A stretch of DNA of 48,173 nucleotides. It comes from Bacilli bacterium (lineage in GTDB: Bacteria; Bacillota_I; Bacilli_A; RF39; UBA660). Each line of letters begins with the position of its first letter. Position 1 is the stretch's first letter. Both the position numbers and the translations under genes were made by a program. Below the pieces are notes generated by a model. It searched no databases. It worked only from the letters and a program-made list of their open reading frames with translations, and was not told the DNA's origin. This document shows positions 33,557 through 41,778 of this stretch, piece by piece. The DNA is taken from assembly GCA_017940575.1 (NCBI GenBank), contig JAGAYJ010000003.1:1-48173 (forward strand). Reading direction: 5' to 3'.

Positions 33557-33970
33557 ATGCAAAAATTTGGCTGTTTAATAGTAGGAATTATATTTATTAT
33601 AGTAGGTGCGGTTTTATTTATAAAAAATGATTATTTAACTAAAAATTGTACTGAAGAGACAATTGCTACTGTAGTTGATATGCATGAAGAGTTAGATACT
33701 ACTTCAGATGATGTTACTAGATACTTATATTATCCAATTATTGAATATTTTGCTTCTGGTAAAAAAGTTGAAGTTAAAATGGATAGTGCCTCATCAACTC
33801 CAGCATATAGAATAGGTGAGAAAGTAACTATTCTATATAATCCTAAAAAAACAAATGAGTTTATTATTAAGGGAGATAAAATGTCTAATATATTCAGTAT
33901 AGGATTTATGGGACTTGGTGTAGTGGTAACTATTTTTGGTATTGTATTATTAGTAAAAAAAGAACAATAG
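33557..33970 (+). CDS. DUF3592 membrane protein
   Basis: 137 residues with a membrane helix at each end (about 5-22 and 112-132) and a beta-rich outside middle containing ATVVDMHEE, YPIIEYFASGKKVEVK and YRIGEKVTILYNPKKTNEFII, the DUF3592 pattern. Function unknown. Own promoter and terminator. Confidence 0.75.
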   Translation: MQKFGCLIVGIIFIIVGAVLFIKNDYLTKNCTEETIATVVDMHEELDTTSDDVTRYLYYPIIEYFASGKKVEVKMDSASSTPAYRIGEKVTILYNPKKTNEFIIKGDKMSNIFSIGFMGLGVVVTIFGIVLLVKKEQ

Positions 33971-33973
33971 AAT

Positions 33974-34002
33974 AAGACCAAGATTTATTTCTTGGCTTTT
34001 TT
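33974..34002 (+). terminator. terminator after the DUF3592 gene
   Basis: CCAAGA/TCTTGG stem with flanking A/T tracts and a 6-T run. Confidence 0.75.
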
Positions 34003-34028
34003 ATGATAAAATATAGTAGGTGATTTAA

Positions 34029-34898
34029 ATGACTTTAAGTAATGAGTGGAAAGATTATGAAATAATTGATACATCCAATGGTGAAAAGTTAGAAAGATGG
34101 AATGATATATATTTACTTAGACCAGATCCTCAAATAATATGGGACAATGGTAATTTAATAGATAAGTATGATAATATTAATGCTGTATACTATCGTAGTA
34201 ATAAAGGTGGAGGACATTGGGAAAACTTAAAATCTACACCTGCTCAATGGCAAGTTAATTATAAAAATTTAACTTTTAATATTAAACAAATGGGATTTAA
34301 ACATACAGGTCTTTTTCCAGAACAAGCAGCTAACTGGGATTTTATGATTGATAAGATTAAAAAATCTGGTCGAGATATAAAAGTATTAAATTTATTTGCA
34401 TATACTGGTGGTGCATCAGTTGCATGTCTTTATGCAGGAGCGTCTGTTGTGCATGTTGATTCATCTAGAGGAATGGTTGATTGGGCTAAAGAAAATGTTA
34501 AGGCGTCTGGACTAGAAGATAGACCAATTAGATATTTAGTTGATGATGTTGTTAAATTTGTTAAAAGAGAAATTAGACGTGGTAATAAATATGATGCTAT
34601 TGTAATGGATCCTCCAAGCTTTGGACGTGGTTCTAATGGCGAAGTATGGGATATAGAAAAAGACTTATTTAATTTAGTAAGTCTATGTACAGAAATTTTA
34701 TCAAGTGATCCATTATTCTTTATAATAAACTCTTATACTACTGGTTTATCTAAAGAAGTACTAGTAAATGTTTTAAAACTAACAATAGGTAAAATATATG
34801 ATGGTAATATATATTCTGATGAGATAGGACTACCTATTAAAGATAGTGATTTAGTTCTTCCTTGTGGAATATTTGCCAGATTCGAAAAAAAAGACTAA
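34029..34898 (+). CDS. class I SAM-dependent methyltransferase, RlmI/RlmK-like
   Basis: 289 residues with a Rossmann methyltransferase domain in the second half: VLNLFAYTGGASVACLYAGA (motif I), HVDSSRGMVDWAKENV (motif II) and the catalytic motif IVMDPPSFGRG. The family (Methyltrans_SAM) includes 23S rRNA m5C and m7G enzymes; the DPPSFGRG form and length match an rRNA methyltransferase-like protein lacking a PUA domain. The exact target is not assignable. AGGTGATTTAA precedes the ATG; the terminator at the end works in both directions. Confidence 0.8.
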   Translation: MTLSNEWKDYEIIDTSNGEKLERWNDIYLLRPDPQIIWDNGNLIDKYDNINAVYYRSNKGGGHWENLKSTPAQWQVNYKNLTFNIKQMGFKHTGLFPEQAANWDFMIDKIKKSGRDIKVLNLFAYTGGASVACLYAGASVVHVDSSRGMVDWAKENVKASGLEDRPIRYLVDDVVKFVKREIRRGNKYDAIVMDPPSFGRGSNGEVWDIEKDLFNLVSLCTEILSSDPLFFIINSYTTGLSKEVLVNVLKLTIGKIYDGNIYSDEIGLPIKDSDLVLPCGIFARFEKKD

Positions 34899-34910
34899 TT
34901 TAGTCTTTTT
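34886..34910. terminator. bidirectional terminator
   Basis: AAAAAAGACTA/TAGTCTTTTT hairpin serving the convergent methyltransferase and HTH genes. Confidence 0.8.
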
Positions 34911-35139
34911 TATATTCTATTATATCGGTAATTGAACAGTCTAGATAATTGCATATTCTAGTTAATACGGTTATATCAATTCTTTCAATTTCACCTGTCC
35001 AAATTCTTTTTAATACTTTATAATCAGTATTTGTATCACGCATTATTTTATTTTTACTAATATGCTTATCTTCAAGTAATTGTTCTAGTTTAAAAAGAAC
35101 ATGACCATTTTCCACTTTAACACTATATACTTTATTCAA
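34900..35139 (-). CDS. small XRE/Cro-type transcriptional regulator
   Basis: 79 residues. A helix-turn-helix of the HTH_26/YozG type is seen in FKLEQLLEDKHISKNKIMRDT, with the second helix around TDYKVLKRIWTGEIERIDI and the end LTRICNYLDCSITDIIEY, which matches the last helices of Cro-like domains. GGAAGAAGG precedes the ATG. It is divergent from a small basic protein whose promoter spacer carries a 20-bp palindrome, a likely operator. Confidence 0.8.
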   Translation of the reverse strand: MNKVYSVKVENGHVLFKLEQLLEDKHISKNKIMRDTNTDYKVLKRIWTGEIERIDITVLTRICNYLDCSITDIIEYKKD

Positions 35140-35185
35140 TCGGCCACCTTCTTCCTAATTAAATTTTATCAAAATCATTTGCTGG

Positions 35186-35214
35186 TTGACTATTGGCTAT
35201 ATAACCAATATAAT
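35186..35214 (+). promoter_or_regulatory. promoter with embedded palindrome
   Basis: TTGACT, 17-nt spacer, TATAAT. TATTGG-CTATATAA-CCAATA (35191-35210) is a 20-bp inverted repeat filling the spacer, so a bound protein would block polymerase. The divergent XRE protein is the natural candidate. Confidence 0.65.
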
Positions 35215-35230
35215 ATATATAGGAGGTTAT

Positions 35231-35404
35231 ATGGAATATAAAGAATTAATTAATATTGTGGAAAATAAAAGAAATGATTTATACAGAAAATATAAAAAAT
35301 CATATTTTTTTAAAAAAGTATATAAAATATATATTAATAAATATGATGAATTATTATTGGATTTATATATGAAGTATGAAAATAATTTAACTAGAAATAA
35401 GTAA
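35231..35404 (+). CDS. hypothetical basic helical protein, 57 residues
   Basis: Lys/Tyr-rich, predicted helical, no membrane segment: MEYKELINIVENKRNDLY ... KYENNLTRNK. No family recognised. The start is placed at the ATG after ATAGGAGG; the ATG at 35186 lies within the promoter. It may be controlled by the divergent regulator. Confidence 0.6.
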   Translation: MEYKELINIVENKRNDLYRKYKKSYFFKKVYKIYINKYDELLLDLYMKYENNLTRNK

Positions 35405-35431
35405 ATAACATATATTTTATTAGGTGATAAA

Positions 35432-36097
35432 GTGAAAAAATATAAAATATATGTTTTATTTTTGATTTTATTTATATTTCTAAGCCTTAATATTATAAAA
35501 GCAAGTAATAATAAACTACCCTTATTTGGAAAAGTTATATATCTAGATCCTGGTCATGGAGGACTAGACCCTGGTGCAATGTATGGTGGCATAAAAGAAA
35601 AAGATATTAATTTAGAACTTTCAAAAAGACTAGAAGATAGATTAATAAAAATGGGTGCAATTGTATATTTAACAAGAAATGGTGATTATGATTTATCAAG
35701 TATATATACAAATAATAGAAAAAGAAGTGACCTATCGAGAAGAACTAATATGATAAATAAATCTAATTGTGATATGTTTTTATCTATTCATTTAAATGCT
35801 GAAGATACTAATACTTGGAGAGGGGCACAAGTATTTTATGATGATATTAATAAAGAAAATAAAAAAATAGCAAATATATTTCAAACTCAGTTTAAAAGGA
35901 GTTTAGTAAGTAAAAGAAAGATAAAAAAGGTAAATGATTTATATTTGCAAAAACGTATAAAAAGGCCAGGAGTTCTTTTAGAAGTGGGATTTTTAAGTAA
36001 CGCAAATGAAAGATATTTGCTCAAAACTAAAACATATCAGGAAAAAATTGTAAATACCATAGTAAATAGCTTATTAATATACTTTAATGATGTATAG
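35432..36097 (+). CDS. N-acetylmuramoyl-L-alanine amidase, CwlD-like
   Basis: 221 residues with an N-terminal membrane anchor or signal (about 5-23) and an Amidase_3 zinc domain. Zinc ligands and catalytic residues are visible: H42 in LDPGHGGLDPGA, E56 in KEKDIN, H120 in SIHLNA, and the glutamate E184 in LLEVGFLSN. CwlD cleaves peptide side chains from spore-cortex glycan strands in spore-formers; in other Firmicutes this type is a general peptidoglycan amidase. GTG start with AGGTGATAAA upstream. Single-gene unit. Confidence 0.88.
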   Translation: MKKYKIYVLFLILFIFLSLNIIKASNNKLPLFGKVIYLDPGHGGLDPGAMYGGIKEKDINLELSKRLEDRLIKMGAIVYLTRNGDYDLSSIYTNNRKRSDLSRRTNMINKSNCDMFLSIHLNAEDTNTWRGAQVFYDDINKENKKIANIFQTQFKRSLVSKRKIKKVNDLYLQKRIKRPGVLLEVGFLSNANERYLLKTKTYQEKIVNTIVNSLLIYFNDV

Positions 36098-36137
36098 AAA
36101 TATGTTATAATATATTTGTAAAATTGGGAGGATGTCT

Positions 36138-37073
36138 ATGGGTAAGAAAACATTTAAAACACTTGATGAACAAGTCAAAATTTTAAGAGATAAAGGTCTT
36201 ATTATAACTGATGAAGATAAAGCCAAAGAAATTCTGTTTAGAGAAAATTATTTCTTCTTAAATGGCTATAGACATCTTTTCCAAAGAGAAGGAATAGATA
36301 AAAAATTTATAGCTGGAACAACATTTGAGGAATTGTATGGTACTTTCACATTTGATAGAAATATTCGTAATATAATGTTTAAATACATTTTAATTATTGA
36401 AAATAATATAAAATCAATAATTGGATATCAATTATCTAGAAAATATGGTTTTAAAGAAAAAGAATATTTAAATCCAAAAAATTATAATCAAGATAATATC
36501 AAAATTAGACAAGTGTATGATGTTTTAAACAAAGTTAAAAGACAACTTAGAGTTAATGGAAAGCAACATGCAGCAACTAACCATTATATTAATAATTATG
36601 GTTATATTCCAATGTGGGTTTTAGTTAAAGTATTATCTTTTGGAATTATATCTGAATTATATGGAATACTTAAAATTGAAGATCAAATTTCAATAGCAAG
36701 TTACTATAAACTTAATTCTTCTACTCTACAAACTTATTTGCAGCTCTTGTCTAATTTTAGAAATCTATGTGCTCATGAGGACATATTATATGATCATAGA
36801 TTTCAAAAAGTTATTCCTGATACAAAATATCATGAACGATTAAATATTGAAAAAGTAAGTGATGAATATAGATACGGAAAAAATGATTTATTTTCACTTA
36901 TAATAATTATGAAGGAAATGCTTTCTAATGATGAATTTAATGACATGTTATATCAAATAGGATATGAGGTAGATGTTTTAGATGGTAAAGTTGATACTGT
37001 TCCTTTAAAAGTAATATTAAATAAAATGGGATTCCCAAGTAATTTTAGAGATATAAAAGAAATGGAGTATTAG
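36138..37073 (+). CDS. Abi_2 family abortive-infection protein (AbiD/AbiF-like)
   Basis: 311 residues. The N-terminus KTFKTLDEQVKILRDKGL is the usual Abi_2 opening, followed by NYFFLNGYRHLFQ, FDRNIRNIMFKYILIIENNIKS and the key motif NFRNLCAHEDILYDHRF with Arg208 and His213, an RxxxxH HEPN ribonuclease motif. Known relatives stop phage growth by an unsolved, probably RNA-cleaving mechanism. The start after GGGAGG was chosen over the ATG at 36132, which overlaps that site. One nt before the thioredoxin-like gene, so likely cotranscribed. Confidence 0.85.
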   Translation: MGKKTFKTLDEQVKILRDKGLIITDEDKAKEILFRENYFFLNGYRHLFQREGIDKKFIAGTTFEELYGTFTFDRNIRNIMFKYILIIENNIKSIIGYQLSRKYGFKEKEYLNPKNYNQDNIKIRQVYDVLNKVKRQLRVNGKQHAATNHYINNYGYIPMWVLVKVLSFGIISELYGILKIEDQISIASYYKLNSSTLQTYLQLLSNFRNLCAHEDILYDHRFQKVIPDTKYHERLNIEKVSDEYRYGKNDLFSLIIIMKEMLSNDEFNDMLYQIGYEVDVLDGKVDTVPLKVILNKMGFPSNFRDIKEMEY

Positions 37074-37074
37074 T

Positions 37075-37755
37075 ATGAAAAAAAATATAGTTTTGGTTGT
37101 GGTAACTGTCTTAGCTACATTATCAATAATCTTATTAATGCCTAAGGATAAATTAAATAAAATGGATGCATTAAAATTTAAAGCAGAATATGAATCATTG
37201 AATAATAAAAAAAATGACAGTAATAAAGAATATGTTCCTGTTTCAATAAATAGTAAAAATCCATATGTTTATGCTACATATGATGAGGTAATGGATATAT
37301 TAAATGGAAAGACTGGAGTAATTTATTTTGGATTTCCAGAGTGTCCATGGTGCCGTAATATGGTGTCTGTATTATCTGATGCTGCTAAAGAAATGGGTAT
37401 AGATAAAATATATTATTTTAATGCTTTAGATATTAGAGATAAAAAATCACTAGATGAAAATGGTAAGATTATAACTGAAAAAGAAGGAACAGATGAATAT
37501 TATAACTTAGTAGATAAATTAAAAGATTATTTAACTCCATATGAAGGATTAAATGATGAATCAATAAAAAGATTATATTTTCCAACTGTTGTATTCGTAA
37601 AAGATGGAAATATAATAGGGACACATATAGGAACATTAGATTCTCAAGAAAATCCATATGTTGTTTTGAATGACAGCGAAAAAGAAGAGTTAAAAAGTAT
37701 TTATATGGATTATATTAATAAAGTATATGAAATAGTATGTGATGAAGCTTGCTAA
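37075..37755 (+). CDS. membrane-anchored thioredoxin-fold protein with CPWC motif
   Basis: 226 residues: a basic N-terminus and membrane helix (about 4-22), a linker, then a thioredoxin-like fold with active site C90-P-W-C93 (FGFPECPWCRN) and the cis-proline strand LYFPTVVFVKDG. It resembles bacteriocin-transport accessory (PedC/BrcD-like) and other extracytoplasmic disulfide proteins. A third pair of cysteines ends the protein (VCDEAC). Follows the Abi_2 gene with a GGAG four bases before its stop region. Substrate unknown. Confidence 0.75.
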   Translation: MKKNIVLVVVTVLATLSIILLMPKDKLNKMDALKFKAEYESLNNKKNDSNKEYVPVSINSKNPYVYATYDEVMDILNGKTGVIYFGFPECPWCRNMVSVLSDAAKEMGIDKIYYFNALDIRDKKSLDENGKIITEKEGTDEYYNLVDKLKDYLTPYEGLNDESIKRLYFPTVVFVKDGNIIGTHIGTLDSQENPYVVLNDSEKEELKSIYMDYINKVYEIVCDEAC

Positions 37756-37770
37756 GAGCTTCTTTTTTTT
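37744..37770 (+). terminator. terminator after the thioredoxin-like gene
   Basis: GAAGCT/AGCTTC stem with the stop codon in the loop and eight Ts. Confidence 0.8.
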
Positions 37771-37841
37771 GTTAGTAAATGTCGGTTTCTTTTTCTTCTT
37801 TTATAAATATATACTTCGTATATTTAACTAGGAGGATTAAT

Positions 37842-40415
37842 ATGGCAAATAAGGATACGGGTTTAACTTTAACTGAAGTTAAAAAGAATAGAGAAATATA
37901 TGGAACAAATGATATAAATGTAAGTAATCAAAATAGTTTTATTAAATTGCTCATTGAATCTTTAGGTGATCCTATTATTAGGATATTATTAATTGCTCTT
38001 GGAATAAAAACAGTCTTTTTAATTAAAGACTTTGATTGGTATGAAACAGTTGGTATTGTAATTGCAATATTTATAGCTTCTTTTGTATCATCAATATCTG
38101 AGTACGGAAGTGAAAAAGCCTTTTCTAAACTTCAAGAAGAATATCAAAAGATTAAATGCAAAGTTATAAGAGATGCTCATGTACATGAGATAAATATTTC
38201 TGATGTTGTTAAAGGAGATTTAATTGTACTTGAATCTGGAGATAAAATACCTGCAGATGGAGTTATATTAAGTGGAAAAATTACTGTTGATGAATCATCA
38301 TTAACAGGTGAAAGTATAGAAAAAAATAAAATAATTAGTGACAAAGTATTTAGAGGAAGTGTTGTCTATAGTGGAGAAGCTTTGATGACGGTGCTAGAAG
38401 TGGGTAAGAATACACTATATGGAAAAACTGCTTTGGAAGTTTCAGAAAAAAGTCCAATAAGTCCTCTTAAATTAAGACTGTTTAGACTAGCAAAACAAAT
38501 AAGTATAATTGGTTATGTTGGAGCTTTTTTAGTAGCAAGTTCATATTTATTCTCAGTAATAGTTATAAGCAATAATTTTAATATTTCAAGAATTATGGAA
38601 TTTATAAGTAACTTTCCAGTTTTATTTGGTCATATCTTATATGCCTTAACTTTAGCTGTTACTATTATAGTAGTTGCTGTACCTGAAGGTCTTCCTATGA
38701 TGATTACACTTGTATTATCATCAAATATGAAAAAAATGCTTAAAAATAATGTTTTAGTTAGAAAATTAGTTGGAATAGAAACAGCGGGTAATTTAAATAT
38801 ATTATTTACAGATAAAACAGGTACATTGACAAAAGGAAAATTAGAAGTAATAAGAATTGTTTCCGGAGATCTAATCGAATATGATAATGAGCTAGAACTT
38901 CAAGATAAATATCACGATTTAGTTAAGGATTCAATTGTTTATAATAATTCAAGTTACATAGATGATTCAAAGATTGTGGGTGGTAATAGTACAGATAGAG
39001 CATTATTAAATTTTATTAAAACTCCATATAAAAGCATTAAAAAAGTTGATGTTATTCCTTTTGACAGTAAAAATAAATATATGATTACCACTATTGAAAA
39101 AGATCATAAAATAAAACTTATTAAAGGAGCACCTGAAGTTATTTTAGATAAATGTACTTATTATTATGATAAATATGGTTCTAAAAAAAGATTAGTTAAT
39201 AAAGATAAAATAAATAGTTATATTGATAATATGACAAATAAAGGAATTAGAGTTGTAGTGATGGCAATTAATGATTCATATAGTGTAAATCCTTTTAAAA
39301 ATTTAGTATTAGTTGGAATCGCACTTATAAAGGATGAAATTAGAGAAGAAGCAAAAGTTGGAATTGAATTAATGAAGAAAGCTCATATAAATACAATAAT
39401 GATTACTGGTGATAATAAAAAAACAGCTAGAGAAATAGCTAATGAACTAGGTATGATTAATGATAAGTCAATTATTATTACAAGTAATGAGTTAAATAAT
39501 ATGAGTGATAATGAATTAAGAGAAATTTTACCTAATTTAAAAGTAGTAGCTCGCGCTTTTCCACAGGATAAAAGTAGACTTGTTAAAATAGCTCAAAGTA
39601 TGGATTTAATAGTTGGCATGACAGGTGATGGAGTAAATGATGCAGCTGCATTAAAGAAAGCTGATGTAGGATTTTCAATGGGAAGTGGTTGCGAGGTTGC
39701 TAAAGAAGCTAGTGATATAGTTATTAATGATGATAATTTTATTTCAATTACTAAAGCTGTTTTATTTGGAAGAACAATTTTTAAGAGTATTAGAAAATTT
39801 ATAATATTTCAGTTAACAGTTAATTTCTGCGCTATTTCTTTATCAGTTTTAGGTCCTTTTATAGGTATTAATACACCAATTACAGTTATTCAAATGTTAT
39901 GGGTTAATATGGTTATGGATACACTTGCTGGACTTGCTTTTTCTTATGAACCTCCAATATTAGAGTATATGGATGAATTACCTAAAAGCAAAAATGAATC
40001 AATAATTAATAAATATATGTTTAATCAAATAACTGTTATGGGTATTTATTCATCTTTAATGTGTATACTATTTTTAAAATTACCAATGATTAGAAATTTA
40101 TTTATAAGTAATGAATCCTTTATGACTGCATTCTTTGGTTTATTTATTTTTCTTGGTATTTTTAATTCTTTTAATGCCCGAACAACAAGAATTAATTTAG
40201 TAGCTAATATTTTAAAAAATAAAATGTTTATATTTATTATTTGTTTAATAGTTATTATACAATTATTGCTTATTTATTTTGGAGGCAGTATTTTTAGAAC
40301 AATAGGACTTAATTTAAAAGAATTATTTATAATAATTATACTTTCTATGAGTGTTATACCTGTTGATTGGGCAAGAAAGATTATTTTTAAGAAAAATAAT
40401 GAATTATTATTATAG
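37842..40415 (+). CDS. P-type Ca2+-transporting ATPase (P2 type)
   Basis: 857 residues. Domains in order: N-terminal cation ATPase region, actuator with TGES (155-158), the metal-site helix VPEGLP (280-285), phosphorylation site DKTGT (Asp324), nucleotide-binding domain with KGAPE, hinge TGDGVNDAAALKKADVG, then C-terminal membrane segments including NMVMDTLAGLAFSYEPP. The PEGLP and NMVMDTLAGLA motifs point to PMCA/SERCA-type calcium export. Start at the ATG after TAGGAGGA; the ATG at 37779 has no ribosome binding site. Confidence 0.9.
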   Translation: MANKDTGLTLTEVKKNREIYGTNDINVSNQNSFIKLLIESLGDPIIRILLIALGIKTVFLIKDFDWYETVGIVIAIFIASFVSSISEYGSEKAFSKLQEEYQKIKCKVIRDAHVHEINISDVVKGDLIVLESGDKIPADGVILSGKITVDESSLTGESIEKNKIISDKVFRGSVVYSGEALMTVLEVGKNTLYGKTALEVSEKSPISPLKLRLFRLAKQISIIGYVGAFLVASSYLFSVIVISNNFNISRIMEFISNFPVLFGHILYALTLAVTIIVVAVPEGLPMMITLVLSSNMKKMLKNNVLVRKLVGIETAGNLNILFTDKTGTLTKGKLEVIRIVSGDLIEYDNELELQDKYHDLVKDSIVYNNSSYIDDSKIVGGNSTDRALLNFIKTPYKSIKKVDVIPFDSKNKYMITTIEKDHKIKLIKGAPEVILDKCTYYYDKYGSKKRLVNKDKINSYIDNMTNKGIRVVVMAINDSYSVNPFKNLVLVGIALIKDEIREEAKVGIELMKKAHINTIMITGDNKKTAREIANELGMINDKSIIITSNELNNMSDNELREILPNLKVVARAFPQDKSRLVKIAQSMDLIVGMTGDGVNDAAALKKADVGFSMGSGCEVAKEASDIVINDDNFISITKAVLFGRTIFKSIRKFIIFQLTVNFCAISLSVLGPFIGINTPITVIQMLWVNMVMDTLAGLAFSYEPPILEYMDELPKSKNESIINKYMFNQITVMGIYSSLMCILFLKLPMIRNLFISNESFMTAFFGLFIFLGIFNSFNARTTRINLVANILKNKMFIFIICLIVIIQLLLIYFGGSIFRTIGLNLKELFIIIILSMSVIPVDWARKIIFKKNNELLL

Positions 40416-40433
40416 AAAATGTAGGTAATATGG

Positions 40434-40462
40434 TTGACTATACATTAAAAAGTAAATATAAT
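40434..40462 (+). promoter_or_regulatory. promoter of the AbiEi-like gene
   Basis: TTGACT, 17-nt spacer, TATAAT, then AGAGGGTGG before the ATG. Confidence 0.75.
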
Positions 40463-40479
40463 GATAGAGGGTGGTAAAT

Positions 40480-41028
40480 ATGATTTATTTATATACTGAC
40501 TTAACAAAAAAAGGATTAAGTGATTATCAAATAAAGAAATATGTAAAGGATAAAAAACTTTATATGATAAAAAAAGGTATTTATTCTACAAAGACAGATT
40601 ATAATTATCTTGAATTAATTGCGAAAAAACATCCTAATGCAGTTTTTACTCTTAGTACTGCATGTTATTGTTACGGTTTGATTAAAAATAGTAATCCACC
40701 TTATTATATTGCTACTAAGCAAAAAGATCGAAAAATTAATGATGATAATGTTAAGCAAATCTTTATGACCGATAGTTTATATAATATTGGTGCTAGTAAA
40801 ATAACTTATCAAGGATTTAATATTATGATATATGATTTAGAGAGGCTTTTAATAGAAGTTGTTAGAAATAAAGTAAATCTTGATTATGATATTTATCATG
40901 AAATTATTGAAAGTTATAAGAAAATTAAGAATTTGCTTAATAAAAACAAATTAAATGATTATATTGTTAATTTTAAAGATCAAAAAATAGTAACTAGAAT
41001 TAATAAAGAAGTATTTGAAAACATTTAA
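40480..41028 (+). CDS. AbiEi-like antitoxin-family protein without toxin partner
   Basis: 182 residues. The N-terminal winged-helix segment (GLSDYQIKKYVKDKKLYMIKKGIYS) and the following HPNAVFTLSTACYCYGL, with YDLERLLIEVVRNK, match AbiEi-type transcriptional regulators or antitoxins of type IV toxin-antitoxin systems. The nucleotidyltransferase toxin AbiEii normally follows, but a terminator and then agrA follow here, so this is an orphan. Start after AGGGTGG, downstream of the ATG at 40471. Confidence 0.75.
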   Translation: MIYLYTDLTKKGLSDYQIKKYVKDKKLYMIKKGIYSTKTDYNYLELIAKKHPNAVFTLSTACYCYGLIKNSNPPYYIATKQKDRKINDDNVKQIFMTDSLYNIGASKITYQGFNIMIYDLERLLIEVVRNKVNLDYDIYHEIIESYKKIKNLLNKNKLNDYIVNFKDQKIVTRINKEVFENI

Positions 41029-41043
41029 GATGTTTTCATTTTT
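41017..41043 (+). terminator. terminator after the AbiEi-like gene
   Basis: 8-bp stem GAAAACAT/ATGTTTTC with the stop codon in the loop and ATTTTT following. agrA begins 22 nt later without an obvious promoter, so some read-through is possible. Confidence 0.8.
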
Positions 41044-41064
41044 GTGTAAAGAAAGGGTGAATTT

Positions 41065-41778
41065 ATGGAGTTTGTTGTATGTGATGATGAAAAATCGTTT
41101 AGAAATAGAGTTGTAAAAGTAATCGACAAAATATATATGACTAATGATGAGTATTATAATATTAATGAATTCAGTAAATTTAATGAGGATTTTTCTAAAT
41201 TAATAAATGATGGAGTGCCTAAGATTTATATTTTAGATATTGATGTTGATGATGATATTTCAGGTATTGATATAGCAAGAAAAATTAGAAATGTAGATTG
41301 GCAAAGTATTATTATATTTATAACTTCACACAATGAATTAGGATATGAAGCGTTAAAAGCTCAAATAATGTTACTTGACTTTATATCTAAGTATGATGAT
41401 TGTGAAAATAATTTAGAATTGACTATTAAAAAAGCTATTACTAATGTTAATAAAAGAAGTACTTTTAATTTTAGTTTTGATGGTATATCTTATATTATTC
41501 ATATGGATGATATTTTATATATTATGAAGGATACTGTAGATAGAAAATGTATAATTAAAACAACTTATAATGAGATAGAGGTTAATAAGAGTCTTACTTA
41601 TTTTGATGATAAGTTAAGTGATGAATTTTATATGTCTCATAGAAGTTGTTATGTTAATACATCAAAAATATATAAGGTTGATTGGAAAGAAAATATTATT
41701 TATTTTGATAATGGAGATTATATTGATTTATTATCTAGAGATAAAAGAAAGGGTTTGAAAGAGTATGTTGGAAGTTAG
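41065..41778 (+). CDS. agrA: AgrA-like LytTR response regulator
   Basis: 237 residues. The receiver domain has the acidic pair DD (7-8), phosphoacceptor Asp58 in YILDID, and a conserved lysine in ISKYDD. The C-terminal LytTR DNA-binding domain (about 135-235) reads IIHMDDILYIMKD, then MSHRSCYVNTSKIYKV and LLSRDKRKGLKEYV. It should be phosphorylated by the adjacent AgrC and activate the agrBD promoter and target genes. AAAGAAAGGGTGA precedes the ATG. It overlaps agrC by 14 nt. Confidence 0.85.
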   Translation: MEFVVCDDEKSFRNRVVKVIDKIYMTNDEYYNINEFSKFNEDFSKLINDGVPKIYILDIDVDDDISGIDIARKIRNVDWQSIIIFITSHNELGYEALKAQIMLLDFISKYDDCENNLELTIKKAITNVNKRSTFNFSFDGISYIIHMDDILYIMKDTVDRKCIIKTTYNEIEVNKSLTYFDDKLSDEFYMSHRSCYVNTSKIYKVDWKENIIYFDNGDYIDLLSRDKRKGLKEYVGS

